From Bacteroidetes Order II. bacterium (GTDB lineage Bacteria; Bacteroidota; Rhodothermia; Rhodothermales; UBA2364), in contig JAEUSQ010000005.1 in the NCBI GenBank assembly GCA_016788705.1, positions 1 to 41,366 on the forward strand: a stretch of DNA of 41,366 nucleotides, in the 5' to 3' direction. The position numbers and the translations under genes are program-made. Under the pieces are notes generated by a model. The model searched no databases, had not been told where the DNA came from, and worked only from the letters and a program-made list of their open reading frames with translations. Position 1 is the stretch's first letter. Each line of letters starts with the position of its first letter. Shown piece after piece: positions 32,075-41,232 of the stretch.

Positions 32075-32755
32075 ATGCCCGATTATCCGATTCGTTACCG
32101 CATTCGTGGCGATGACGTACACATTTTAGAGGTGATGCTGCCACCGGGTGGTGCGATCAAGGCCGAGTCTGGCGCCATGATTTACATGGACAACGTCATT
32201 GAGATGGATACGCCCATCGAGTTAAATCCTTGGCAGCGTTTTGTGCTTCGCAAAACCGGCGAAAATATTTACAACCCCGTGTTCTATAACCATAGTGACC
32301 GCGTGGCAGTTGTTGCATTTGCTGCACCTATCCCTGGCGGCATTATTCCGTTGGATCTACGCAAACACGGGGGGGCAGTGATCTGTCAAAAAGGGTCTTA
32401 TTTATGCGGAACCACCGACGTAAAGTTGGATATTGAATTGGCCAAAGACTTAAAAACGGCCGTATTTGGTAAAGAAGGGTTCATTCTGCAAAAATTAGTG
32501 GGGGCGGGCCTTGGGTTTATCCATGGCGGCGGAACGGTTGTGGAACGTTTCTTGCACGACCAAGAGACCATCAAGGTGGACATTGCCTCTCTTGCAGCCT
32601 TTAGTGGAACCATTCACTACACCTTGGAATTGGTAAAAGGGGTTATCAATAAAATTATTGGAGGGGAAGGTTTGTGGTTGATTTCTCTGACGGGGCCGGG
32701 GGTGGTTTATTTGCAAAGCACTCGCTTTAATGTCCAAAGTACACACGGCGAATAA
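32075..32755 (+). CDS. AIM24 family protein (TIGR00266)
   Basis: 226 residues. The family pattern is clear: YRIRGDDVHILEVMLPPGGAIKAESGAMIYM at the start, GGVIPLDL-like GGIIPLDLRKHGGAVICQKGSYL in the middle, and the Gly-rich closing segment GGEGLWLISLTGPGVVYLQS. AIM24-type proteins are beta-rich, cytoplasmic in bacteria, and of unknown biochemical role. No unusual features. The gap to the ABC-F gene is 24 bp, so the two are probably one operon. Confidence 0.9.
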   Translation: MPDYPIRYRIRGDDVHILEVMLPPGGAIKAESGAMIYMDNVIEMDTPIELNPWQRFVLRKTGENIYNPVFYNHSDRVAVVAFAAPIPGGIIPLDLRKHGGAVICQKGSYLCGTTDVKLDIELAKDLKTAVFGKEGFILQKLVGAGLGFIHGGGTVVERFLHDQETIKVDIASLAAFSGTIHYTLELVKGVINKIIGGEGLWLISLTGPGVVYLQSTRFNVQSTHGE

Positions 32756-32779
32756 TTTGCGGCCCCTTATTCAAACATT

Positions 32780-34813
32780 ATGATTCATCTACAGCATATA
32801 CATCTCTCCTTTGGAGGGCAAACAGTCTTTAAAGACCTGAATTGGTTCATAAAAGCCAATCGGCGGATCGGATTAATAGGACCAAATGGAGCAGGAAAAA
32901 GTACCTTGTTGCGGGTTATTACGGGCGAATATCGTCCAGACGAGGGGGATATTTCTATGTCTGGACAACTCACACTGGGGTATTTGGAGCAGGAAGTCCA
33001 AGAAGCGGCGGGTAATCGGACGGTTTTGGGAGAGGCCTTAGAAGCGTTTGCCCATGTCTTTGAGCGCGAGCGGCAAATTGAAGCCCTCAATGAAGCCTTG
33101 CTGGCTACTACAGACCACAACGATCCTGCCTATTTCCGTAAGTTGGAGCGTTTAGAACGCTTGCAAATGGAATTAGATGCTGCAGATGCACATAACCTTC
33201 CGGTCCGGTGTGCACAGGTTTTAAATGGTTTAGGCTTTACGGAGCCTGACCTGCATCGGCCCTTAGCTACGTTTTCTGGTGGGTGGCGGATGCGGGTGGC
33301 CTTGGCCAAAATGCTTTTGCGGAGCCCGGATGTCTTGTTATTAGATGAACCGACAAACCACTTAGACATCGAGTCCATTGGCTGGTTGGAAGGATATCTA
33401 AAGGCATATAAAGGCACGGTTATTTTGGTCTCGCACGACCGTTATTTTTTAGACCGTATGGCGGATACCATCGCCGAGTTGGCCTATGGGCGCGTAACGG
33501 AATATGCGGGGAATTACTCTTTTTATTTAGAAGAACGGGTGGTTCGGCGACAACTTCAGCAAGCGGCATTTGATAATCAACAAAAGGAAATCCGGGAAAC
33601 AGAGCGATTTATCGAACGATTTCGCTACAAAGCGACGAAGGCACGTCAGGTGCAAAGCCGTGTTAAAGCGTTAGAAAAAATAGACTTAGTTATGGCACCC
33701 GATCAGGAAATGGCATCGGTATCTTTCCGGTTTCCGGTTCCTGAGGCTTCGGGGCGAATGGTGCTTAAAGTATCGCCCTTTTCTAAATCTTACCCACATC
33801 CAGAAGGAGGGGAAGTTTCTGTTTTTCGTAATGCTCCCGAACTAACCATTGAACGTGGGCACAAAATTGCCCTCATTGGTAAGAATGGCGCTGGAAAGAG
33901 TACCTTGGCCCGTATTTTATTGGGTAGTGAGGACTTTGACGGTACCCGCGAATTGGGATACAAAGTGGAGTTAACCTATTTTGCCCAGCACCAAGCCGAG
34001 AGCCTTAACCCCAAACGTACCATTTTAGAGTCGTTATACGAAGTGGCAAATGGGCAAACAGAAACCGAATTGCGGTCGTTACTGGGCGCTTTTCTTTTTA
34101 CTGGCGATGATGTCCATAAACCCATTTCGGTACTTTCTGGTGGCGAACGGAGCCGGGTGGCCTTGGCCCGCACCCTTTTGAAACCCGCCAATTTTCTTAT
34201 TCTGGACGAACCCACCAACCATTTAGACATTCAATCTATTACCGTACTGATTGAAGCGCTCCGGCAATATACAGGTACGTTTGTTGTGGTTTCGCATGAC
34301 CGCCACTTTTTGGATCAACTGGTAAATCAGGTATGGTACGTCGCGGATGGGCATGTGCGAACGTTCATTGGTACCTATGCCGATTATCTCTGGAAGGTCC
34401 GTTCGGAGCAAGAGACAGCTGCGCAGGCCATGCCGCTCCCACAACGGACTACAACTGTCGAATCCGCTGAGGTAGCCAAGCCCACCATAAACCGGAAAGA
34501 CCAAAAACGGGCAGAGGCCGAAGCTCGGAATGCGTTCTCCAAGCTGATGCGCGAGGTTAACGGCGATTATGCACGGCTAAACTGGGACATAATAGAGGCG
34601 CCATTTTTGTCTCGTCTGCTCGAAAAAATTGAAGCCGATATCGTCGAAGCCGAAGCAGAAGAACAACGATTGGCAGAACAACTGGCCGATCCAGGCCTCT
34701 ATAACGATCTTTCTAACGTCCAATCTATTACCGAGGCCCAACAAATGGCTCAGAAAAAAGTGGCTACCCTATATGAATGGTGGGAAAAGGCATCGGAACG
34801 GATGGAGCATTGA
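32780..34813 (+). CDS. ABC-F family ATPase (Uup/EttA-like)
   Basis: 677 residues with two ABC domains and no membrane segments. Domain 1: Walker A GPNGAGKST, signature FSGGWRMRVALA, Walker B VLLLDEPTNHLD. Domain 2: GKNGAGKST, LSGGERSRVALA, FLILDEPTNHLD. The linker (about 240-310) is the basic ARM-type helical segment seen in ABC-F (RFIERFRYKATKARQVQSRVKAL). A C-terminal coiled coil (about 560-677) resembles Uup/YheS. ABC-F proteins act on the ribosomal E site to modulate stalled translation. It lies 31 bp ahead of the sugar-phosphotransferase gene. Confidence 0.93.
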   Translation: MIHLQHIHLSFGGQTVFKDLNWFIKANRRIGLIGPNGAGKSTLLRVITGEYRPDEGDISMSGQLTLGYLEQEVQEAAGNRTVLGEALEAFAHVFERERQIEALNEALLATTDHNDPAYFRKLERLERLQMELDAADAHNLPVRCAQVLNGLGFTEPDLHRPLATFSGGWRMRVALAKMLLRSPDVLLLDEPTNHLDIESIGWLEGYLKAYKGTVILVSHDRYFLDRMADTIAELAYGRVTEYAGNYSFYLEERVVRRQLQQAAFDNQQKEIRETERFIERFRYKATKARQVQSRVKALEKIDLVMAPDQEMASVSFRFPVPEASGRMVLKVSPFSKSYPHPEGGEVSVFRNAPELTIERGHKIALIGKNGAGKSTLARILLGSEDFDGTRELGYKVELTYFAQHQAESLNPKRTILESLYEVANGQTETELRSLLGAFLFTGDDVHKPISVLSGGERSRVALARTLLKPANFLILDEPTNHLDIQSITVLIEALRQYTGTFVVVSHDRHFLDQLVNQVWYVADGHVRTFIGTYADYLWKVRSEQETAAQAMPLPQRTTTVESAEVAKPTINRKDQKRAEAEARNAFSKLMREVNGDYARLNWDIIEAPFLSRLLEKIEADIVEAEAEEQRLAEQLADPGLYNDLSNVQSITEAQQMAQKKVATLYEWWEKASERMEH

Positions 34814-34844
34814 AATGACCACAAAGACGTAAAACCCCACGCAT

Positions 34845-36248
34845 GTGCTCAGAGAACAAAGTAAACTCCTGCAACAAGGGTTGTTTCTATTAGACTTGTT
34901 TTTAATTGCTTTAGGCTGGATACTTAGCTATTACCTGCGTTTCGATGTTCTTACATGGGGCAACTTGGCGCCACCACTATGGCGTCCCTTGTCGCGTTAT
35001 ATAGATTATCTGCCTGTCTTGCTGGGGGTCTGGGGTCTGGTTTTTATCGCCTCTGGCCTTTACCGACCGCGAGAAGTGGAGCGGTTTTATAGCATGGTGT
35101 ACAGTGTGGGTCGTGCGGTGTTTTGGGGGATGGCGGTTGCCTTTATGGCCATGTTCCTATATCGGCAGTTTTCGTTTTCCCGGATTCACATGGTTTTATT
35201 CGGGGTAACCACTTCGGGGCTGATGGTGCTCTCGCGGGTACTGATTTATCGGATTGTGCATGGGGGCCGAAAACACGCCAAAAACCTGCGTCGGGTGTTA
35301 GTGGTGGGTGCGGGGAAAGTGGGACATGAAGTAGCCGAGGTATTGCAACAATACCCTTGGATGGGTTTTCAACTGGTGGGGTATTTAGACGACGAGGTGG
35401 AAGGGGAGGAAATTCGGGGCAAAACAGCGAGTATTGGTGCATTTTTGGACGAGGCCGAAAAACAAGGTAAACCGATTCATCAGGTCTATATCACCTTGCC
35501 GCTTCGTGCAGCCGACCGCATCGAAGCCCTATTATCTGAACTGTCTTCTCGCTTGGCACATGTCTATCTGGTTCCGGATATTTTCCGGTTCAATTTGCTA
35601 AATCATCGTATTTCGGACATGGGGGGATTGCCCATCATTCATTTGATAGATGAATCGCCCTTGGATATACGACGATTTATCAAGCGGTTGATAGACATAG
35701 TAGGTGCCGCCACCGCTATGCTCTTGCTCTCTCCTCTTTTGCTGGTGGTTGCGATAGGCGTCAAGATATCTTCCAGAGGCCCTATTTTTTATCGGCAAGA
35801 TCGGATGGGGATGAACGGAGAGCACTTTAAAATGATTAAATTTCGTTCGATGCCTGTGAATGCGGAGCAAAGCAGTGGGCCTGTTTGGGCAAAGTCTGGC
35901 GAAAGCCGTGCAACCCCATTTGGTGCGTTTATTCGAAAAACGTCTTTAGATGAGCTACCCCAGTTTTGGAATGTCCTCATTGGCGAGATGAGTCTGGTGG
36001 GGCCGCGTCCGGAACGTCCCTTTTTTATTGATCAGTTCAAACAATATGTACCAGGCTATATGCTACGCCATAAAATGAAGGCTGGTTTAACCGGATGGGC
36101 GCAGGTGAATGGCTGGCGGGGCAATACGTCCATTGAAAAACGGATCGAGGCAGATTTATTCTATATCCAAAATTGGTCGCTCAAGTTAGACATTAAAATC
36201 ATGCTGATGACGGTTTGGAAGGTGTTTCAAGATGAAAATGCGTATTAA
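34845..36248 (+). CDS. polyprenyl-phosphate sugar phosphotransferase (WcaJ/WbaP type)
   Basis: 467 residues from a GTG. Four membrane helices lie in about residues 10-150, then a Rossmann-like CoA-binding domain (RRVLVVGAGKVGHEVAEVL, YLDDE). After a fifth helix (DIVGAATAMLLLSPLLLVV) comes the bacterial sugar-transferase domain with the RQDRMG, MIKFRSM and DELPQFWNVLIGEMSLVGPRPERP landmarks. It transfers a sugar phosphate from a nucleotide sugar to undecaprenyl phosphate, the first step of exopolysaccharide or O-antigen repeat assembly. No other polysaccharide genes are adjacent, so the sugar cannot be predicted. Confidence 0.93.
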   Translation: MLREQSKLLQQGLFLLDLFLIALGWILSYYLRFDVLTWGNLAPPLWRPLSRYIDYLPVLLGVWGLVFIASGLYRPREVERFYSMVYSVGRAVFWGMAVAFMAMFLYRQFSFSRIHMVLFGVTTSGLMVLSRVLIYRIVHGGRKHAKNLRRVLVVGAGKVGHEVAEVLQQYPWMGFQLVGYLDDEVEGEEIRGKTASIGAFLDEAEKQGKPIHQVYITLPLRAADRIEALLSELSSRLAHVYLVPDIFRFNLLNHRISDMGGLPIIHLIDESPLDIRRFIKRLIDIVGAATAMLLLSPLLLVVAIGVKISSRGPIFYRQDRMGMNGEHFKMIKFRSMPVNAEQSSGPVWAKSGESRATPFGAFIRKTSLDELPQFWNVLIGEMSLVGPRPERPFFIDQFKQYVPGYMLRHKMKAGLTGWAQVNGWRGNTSIEKRIEADLFYIQNWSLKLDIKIMLMTVWKVFQDENAY

Positions 36249-36252
36249 ATAT

Positions 36253-36290
36253 GCCCTATAAAGCCGCATTTGTGGCATAGGGCCATTTTT
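36253..36290 (+). terminator. terminator between convergent genes
   Basis: GCCCTAT (36253-36259) pairs with ATAGGGC (36277-36283) with an inner GCC/GGC stem and is followed by five T. It lies just after the sugar-phosphotransferase stop. Confidence 0.65.
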
Positions 36291-36322
36291 GAAAAGCCCT
36301 TCTGGAAAAGCCGTTATGTCTT

Positions 36323-36925
36323 TTAAACCCAACGCCGGGTCTTGCGGCAGTATTCTTCATAGGCGAGGCCTTGTGTATGACGTAGCCATGCTTCTTCCAG
36401 CCGAACCTGTACGTGTATCGTGACAAAACCGGTACACAAGATCGCAAATGAAAGGGCATTTGGAAGGACAAAGAATAAGCCGAGGAGGGTAAAAAGCATA
36501 CCAAGAAAAATGGGATTTCGCGAATGGGCAAAAACACCCGTTGTCACAAGATTGGTGTTGTTTTTTTCGTCAATCCCAATCCGCCAAGAGGAGGCCATTT
36601 GTTGCTGGGCCACAACGATCCAAATGAGGGAGGCAAACAAAAGGAACAATCCAAGAACCTGCATAATAGGTTTCCGGATATACCAAACCGGCAGGAGGTA
36701 GTCCACAGCAGGTGGGAAGAAGGCATAAAGGGCGCCCATACCTAAGAGCAGAATTAGCAGGAGCTTAAATATATTCCCCACAAAATCATGTGCATTGTCG
36801 CTTTTGCCAAAGGTGATGGGAAAAATGCCTGTTTGTTTCCATACGCGCCATGTGGGCAAGAAAAAGGTTAATCCGAACACAAGGATCAGATAAGCGAATA
36901 GGCTGTAATAGAGAACTGTTTTCAT
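36323..36925 (-). CDS. isoprenylcysteine carboxyl methyltransferase-like membrane protein
   Basis: 200 residues with about five hydrophobic segments. The C-terminal half carries the ICMT/PEMT signature: LVTTGVFAHSRNPIFLGMLFTLLG, then a loop to the final helix and EEAWLRHTQGLAYEEYCRKTRRW with conserved Glu and Tyr-Glu-Tyr pattern. The family methylates small lipids or prenylated molecules with S-adenosylmethionine at the membrane. The bacterial substrate is unknown. It is transcribed divergently from the next gene. Confidence 0.85.
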   Translation of the reverse strand: MKTVLYYSLFAYLILVFGLTFFLPTWRVWKQTGIFPITFGKSDNAHDFVGNIFKLLLILLLGMGALYAFFPPAVDYLLPVWYIRKPIMQVLGLFLLFASLIWIVVAQQQMASSWRIGIDEKNNTNLVTTGVFAHSRNPIFLGMLFTLLGLFFVLPNALSFAILCTGFVTIHVQVRLEEAWLRHTQGLAYEEYCRKTRRWV

Positions 36926-37067
36926 GGATACTCTGGATGAGGGAAACCCCGTATGTCATTGGGGTTCTGTATTATTGGGTCTTCCGGTAGGTTTGGCGCC
37001 AAGTAAATCAATTCTGAAAAATGGTTGTTTTTTTGCAATATACGATGTAGCTTTTGAAAAAAAAGTC

Positions 37068-37916
37068 ATGGGTGTTCAGACTGTGCGGGAACGATTGGTG
37101 GAGCAGGCTAAAAAACGCCTTTCTCCGAATCTGCCCCGTCTTCAGATGTTCGGGATTGTATTGGTTACGGCCTTGTCTGGTTTTCTGGCTTCTTTTACCT
37201 TGTATAGAGGCTTGGGACTGATGCACATGGGGTACCGTTACCCATTGTCTATGCTGGTGGCCTATGGGGGGTTTTTACTTTGTGTGTGGCAATGGATTAA
37301 ATACCAGCGTAGAAAAGCAGGTATCCAAGAAGAAAAAGCAACCAAAAGCGATTCTTCGGGAGATTGGTCTTTGGATTTGCCGCGTTTGGGTGGTTCTGGT
37401 GGCAGCACTGGCAGCGACTTTAAGCCGGGTGGAGGTGCTTTTGGCGGGGGCGGTGCTGGTGGTTCTTGGGCTTCGGGTGGTTCTGGTATTTCTCAACCGG
37501 AGGCACTTGCATATGTAGAGCCTTTGCCCAAAACAACTGGCAGCGGATGGTTTAGCGGAAAAGGTGGCAGTGGAGAAGCTGGTGGCAGTGGAATCGGTGG
37601 GATTGATTTGGAAGACGGTGCAGCCTTACTCATTATTGTTCTTATTGTGGGCGCTATTTTGGCGGCTTTCTCTTATATTATCTGGGCGGCCCCTGGCATT
37701 CTCGCGGAAGTTTTTGTGGATGGTGTGCTCGCATCTGCCCTTGCACGTGGTATCCGAGAGGAAGAAACCGGACATTGGCTTTGGACCGTATTTCGCAAAA
37801 CGTGGTGGATATTGACCTTGTTGCTTGTTGTGCTGGGCTGGGGAGGTATGGTACTTCAGGAAGCGTTCCCACAGGCACATACCCTTTCACAGGTTTTGAT
37901 GGTACTTGAATCCTGA
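37068..37916 (+). CDS. Gly-rich membrane protein of unknown function
   Basis: 282 residues from MGVQTVRERL. A longer frame from 36924 would overlap the divergent ICMT gene start and is less likely. Two hydrophobic helices (GIVLVTALSGFLASFTL and LSMLVAYGGFLLCVW) are followed by a low-complexity linker rich in Gly, Ser and Ala (about residues 97-190). Next comes one strongly hydrophobic helix (GAALLIIVLIVGAILAAFSYIIW), the segment GILAEVFVDGVLASALARGI, and a last helix (WWILTLLLVVLGWGGMVL). I do not recognise a family; a similar unit of TM, Gly-rich linker, then AEVFVDG...LARGI is something I associate with uncharacterised bacterial membrane proteins. Confidence 0.7.
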   Translation: MGVQTVRERLVEQAKKRLSPNLPRLQMFGIVLVTALSGFLASFTLYRGLGLMHMGYRYPLSMLVAYGGFLLCVWQWIKYQRRKAGIQEEKATKSDSSGDWSLDLPRLGGSGGSTGSDFKPGGGAFGGGGAGGSWASGGSGISQPEALAYVEPLPKTTGSGWFSGKGGSGEAGGSGIGGIDLEDGAALLIIVLIVGAILAAFSYIIWAAPGILAEVFVDGVLASALARGIREEETGHWLWTVFRKTWWILTLLLVVLGWGGMVLQEAFPQAHTLSQVLMVLES

Positions 37917-38014
37917 GCACGTTTAACGCCTAAGCACTTCTCGTGAGCCTTTTACAAGAAGGATGGTTCCTTGGCTATGCAATGTTTTTAAGACTGGCTC
38001 AACACTTACTGGAT

Positions 38015-38461
38015 ATGAAATTACGATCTCTTCTGGCCGGCTTGTTGATAGGCGGCTTGTTTTTTGGCCGTACCATTGCCCAACCGCTCCAAAGTGGGTT
38101 TTACTATGCCGATGTGGTGTCTGATTCTACCCTTAGCCACGAGGGTCCGGAAGGAACGTTGTTTTTACGACCAACCCCTGTTTTGGTACAAAAACACATC
38201 AAACAGATTAAAATCAAAAAAGAATTTGGCTTTTGGGTGTTGGAAATTGTGCTCGATACAGAAGGACGTGCGGCCTTTTTTCATGCCACCCAAAACTGGG
38301 CAGGAAAAAAAATGGCAATAGTGGTGGATAACCGGGTTATTAGTGCGCCTATCGTCCAAGAAGCGATTGCTGGAGGAAGGGTACAGATATCGGGCAACTT
38401 CACTAAGGCCGAAGTCATGACCATTCGCGACCAGTTAAAACCTCCCAAACAAGATCCCTAA
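38015..38461 (+). CDS. secreted SecD P1-head-like domain protein
   Basis: 148 residues from ATG 38015; a GTG 72 bp upstream gives an implausible leader. A signal peptide (LLAGLLIGGLFFGRTIAQ) leads to a mature region that matches the periplasmic head of SecD: IVLDTEGRAAFFHATQNWAGKKMAIVVDNRVISAPIVQEAIAGGRVQISGNFT. SecD normally carries this head as part of a 6-TM protein that pulls translocated chains; here the domain stands alone with no membrane helices. Role unknown; it may be a free periplasmic or lipid-bilayer-facing chaperone-like domain, but that is speculation. The stop is 6 bp from the convergent phosphodiesterase stop. Confidence 0.78.
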   Translation: MKLRSLLAGLLIGGLFFGRTIAQPLQSGFYYADVVSDSTLSHEGPEGTLFLRPTPVLVQKHIKQIKIKKEFGFWVLEIVLDTEGRAAFFHATQNWAGKKMAIVVDNRVISAPIVQEAIAGGRVQISGNFTKAEVMTIRDQLKPPKQDP

Positions 38462-38467
38462 AAGGGC

Positions 38468-39358
38468 TTATGGAGGCGGAATACGATTGGGGTAATCGGT
38501 AATGATCCCATCTACCCCCTTTTTAATTAATTTCTTCATCCGCTTAGGGTCATTCACCGTCCAAGGGATCACCATTACATGGTCTCGGTGGGCACTGCGA
38601 ATACTGCAAGTCCGCAGGGTTTGATGGTATGGGCTAAAAGCATATGGCCTAAAACCCAATCGCCAGCGGTTGATCCGGTATCCCCAAGCGTTGGCAGTGA
38701 GCATAGCCAAACGGAGGTTGGGATCTGTTTGGTGTAAGACCCGTAACGTCCGGAAGTCGAATGATTGAATGATGGTGCGGTCTTTCACCCCAGCCTGTGT
38801 AATCGTCTGATATACAATCTCGGCAACCGTTTGTGGGCCTGGTTGAAAAATACCCTCTCCGTTGGGTTCCATTTTGGTTTCTATATTGTACTGTGGGCGC
38901 GGGCGTCCGGTTTGGAGGGCATGTGCTTCGGCTGCGCGGAGGACTTCCAAGAGCAAGGGTTTATGGGCGGGTATCGCTATTTGCTCCGGAAAACGCGGAT
39001 GTCCCTTTGCGCCACAATCGTATTGACGAATGCGGGCGTAGTCCATCTGGTGCAAATTATGACGTTTTGCCTCTTGTTCAGGAATGGGCGATCCATCTGG
39101 CTGGGTACAAATAAGTGGATTCATCCAAGGCTCGTGCGAGACCACCGCGAGGCCATCCGCCGAGATTACCACATCCATTTCAAGGGTCGTTACGCCCAAA
39201 TCCAACGCCTTTAAAAAGCCTGGCAGGGTGTTTTCTGGCAGTAAACCCCGCGCACCGCGATGGCCTTGCCAGTCAAAATCTTGTGCCAGAACGAGGGGCA
39301 TCATACACCAAAGTAAAAATATGGTCAGCCCATAAAGGCCAGCAGGTCTTCGGAGCAT
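38468..39358 (-). CDS. glycerophosphodiester phosphodiesterase, exported
   Basis: 296 residues from the ATG at 39358; the upstream frame to 39409 would add 17 unlikely residues. A signal peptide (GLTIFLLWCMMPLVLAQ) precedes the GDPD TIM-barrel. The metal and catalytic residues are visible: His-Arg in QGHRGARG with PENT, and the pair Glu-Asp in LEMDVVISADG followed by SHEP, then NIETK. The barrel ends in VIPWTVNDPKRMKKLIKKGVDGIITDYP. It cleaves glycerophosphodiesters to glycerol-3-phosphate in the periplasm or outside. Confidence 0.93.
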   Translation of the reverse strand: MLRRPAGLYGLTIFLLWCMMPLVLAQDFDWQGHRGARGLLPENTLPGFLKALDLGVTTLEMDVVISADGLAVVSHEPWMNPLICTQPDGSPIPEQEAKRHNLHQMDYARIRQYDCGAKGHPRFPEQIAIPAHKPLLLEVLRAAEAHALQTGRPRPQYNIETKMEPNGEGIFQPGPQTVAEIVYQTITQAGVKDRTIIQSFDFRTLRVLHQTDPNLRLAMLTANAWGYRINRWRLGFRPYAFSPYHQTLRTCSIRSAHRDHVMVIPWTVNDPKRMKKLIKKGVDGIITDYPNRIPPP

Positions 39359-39454
39359 TTTTAGAGGAACGATACACACAAAGCGATGTAACAAAATACA
39401 AAATCCCAAAGAGAGTGTTTATAAGGTACGGTATTTATGTTCAACCTCTTCGAT

Positions 39455-40054
39455 TCATTCTTGTGAAACAGCCTCGGAGGATCGGGCATAATACTTTTCA
39501 ATACCGCCATATCCCGGAATTTGTTTTCCTGCTTTCGTTTTTGACAGGAAGTGACTCAGTCTTTTTTGGTACTCCTCTGGACGGGTTCTGGCATCTTCGA
39601 TATACGCAAGTCGAATTCTTTTATATCCTTCTGAAAACTGTTCAAAATGTTCCCATGCTTCAGGTTCGTTTTGAAGGACTGCCATAAGGTCTTTAGGAAA
39701 TACAAACGGTGTTTGGACAATAGCGGCCACTTTTTCTGTTATCTTTGAATGAATCAGCCCTTGTTCCCAAAGCCACTTCAAACGTTCGATATTGGGCTGA
39801 GAATAGGTGCTTTGGGGTCTTCTGGGCGTAAAACGCTGAATTTTTCGATCCTCATCAAGCGATCGGATGGTACTGTCTATCCAGCCAAAACACAACGCCT
39901 CCTCTACAGCATCATTGTAAGAAATGGCTGGTAACCCCGACTTCTTTTTGGGAAATACAACCCAGATTTCTTTTTCAATCTCAAAATTGGCTTGTAGCCA
40001 CGCACGCCACTCCTCTCGGTGCGGAAAATAGACCATGTTTAGCTGTTCTACCAT
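39455..40054 (-). CDS. YdeI/OmpD-associated family protein
   Basis: 199 residues. Family landmarks: FPHREEWRAWLQANF, EIWVVFPKKKSGLPAISYNDAVEEALCFGWIDS, KIQRFTPRRPQSTYSQPNIERLKWLWEQGLI, then the C-terminal helix KTKAGKQIP. The N-terminal domain is the DUF1801-related fold and the last part a helical bundle seen in proteins linked to bacteriocin protection; biochemistry is unknown. It starts with ATG directly after the accessory segment to its right. Confidence 0.88.
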   Translation of the reverse strand: MVEQLNMVYFPHREEWRAWLQANFEIEKEIWVVFPKKKSGLPAISYNDAVEEALCFGWIDSTIRSLDEDRKIQRFTPRRPQSTYSQPNIERLKWLWEQGLIHSKITEKVAAIVQTPFVFPKDLMAVLQNEPEAWEHFEQFSEGYKRIRLAYIEDARTRPEEYQKRLSHFLSKTKAGKQIPGYGGIEKYYARSSEAVSQE

Positions 40055-40264
40055 AGCGAAATTTGGTTATTTAGAGGAACATCTGCTCCGTTATGTACAT
40101 CAAGAACGACCCTACGTGTTGGCAAAGCCAAGATAAACAATTATACTAACCTATTCCACTTGACCGTTTACTCTTGTTGTTCGGATAGGAGCAAGTGATA
40201 GTTAATCATATCCTACCTACATTCCCCACCTGTGGACGTTGTATTTTAGCATTTTTTGGGGCCT

Positions 40265-41107
40265 ATGGAAACGACAAGCCTGTCAAAAGAATATAGCGAT
40301 GGGTTTTCTGCCAATAATCTATAGCGAGTGAGGGACTTATATCTTACGTTTCCAATTCTTGACTCATTGAGTTCAACACATTATCGTGTGCTTGTACGGG
40401 TTGAAGACCCCGACAAACGCGAGTTTTATATTGCCGAAGCCTTTAAAAATGCGTGGGCAGTATGGCAATTGGAGTGACAAATCCACAGCCTGTTGTACGA
40501 ACGCTTGTTGATGAGCCAAGACAAAGAAAGCGTTTTAGCCATTGCCAAAGGCGAAGCGATGCCCACAGAACCGCAACATATCCTCAAAGACCCCACCGTT
40601 TGGGAGTTTTTAGGACTCAAACCACAGGCCGCTTACGACGAAAGTGATATTGAGGCAGCCAGCATTACCCATTTGCAAGATTTTTTATTAGAATTGGACA
40701 ACGGTTTTTCTTTTGTTGCACGGTAAAAGCGCATGGCGATAGAAGGCGATGAATTTAAAATTGACTTGGTGTTTTACAATCGGGTTTTGCCATGCTTTGT
40801 CCTTTTTGATATAAAAATGGATAAAATCACCTATACCGACATCGGGCAAATCCAGATGTATGTCAATTACTACGACCGCGACATCAAACAAGCCTTTGAG
40901 AATCCGACCATTGGCGTTTTGTTATGCGCCGATAAAAACGATGCGGTTGTACGCTACACTGTGCCCGAAAACAACACGCAGATTTTTGCCTCCAAATACC
41001 AATTGCATTTGCCTTCACCAGAACAATTGATAGACGAAGTAAAAAGAGAATGGCAAAAATGGCAGTTGAAACCTGATTTTTTAGGTAAAAATACAGAGGG
41101 GGGCTAA
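40265..41107 (+). pseudogene. DUF1016/YhcG-type PDDEXK nuclease pseudogene (three in-frame stops)
   Basis: One frame reads LSKEYSDGFSANNL, stop, RVRDLYLTFPILDSLSSTHYRVLVRVEDPDKREFYIAEAF...VWQLE, stop, QIHSLLYERL...LELDNGFSFVAR, stop, KRMAIEGDEFKIDLVFYNRVLPCFVLFDIKM...DIGQIQMYVNYYDRDIKQAFENPTIGVLLCADKND. The stops are TAG 40322-40324, TGA 40475-40477 and TAA 40724-40726, with no frameshift. Relative to the family, residues before STHYRV appear deleted (usually LSWSHY). The PD-(D/E)XK core D...DIK is intact. The family occurs in defence and mobile-element settings. One nearly complete, recently inactivated gene beside an IS630 element. Confidence 0.82.
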
Positions 41108-41232
41108 ACCCACTATTTTCTCCTCAAAAAACGCTGGCCTGACCCCATTTCATCAAAACAAAGGCTCGAAATGGAACAACTAAGTATTGGGAACAAAATA
41201 ATTGACTACTATTTTAATACCCCTGAAAAAAC

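Noticed and set aside
36924-37067. Extended N-terminus of the Gly-rich membrane protein
   Set aside because: It would overlap the divergent gene start and has no family support.
40475-40477. TGA in the nuclease gene as selenocysteine or recoding
   Set aside because: Two other stops (TAG, TAA) lie in the same frame and family members have Arg at this place, so decay is simpler.
40426-40620. Minus-strand 64-residue frame inside the nuclease pseudogene
   Set aside because: It is the shadow of a conserved plus-strand family frame.
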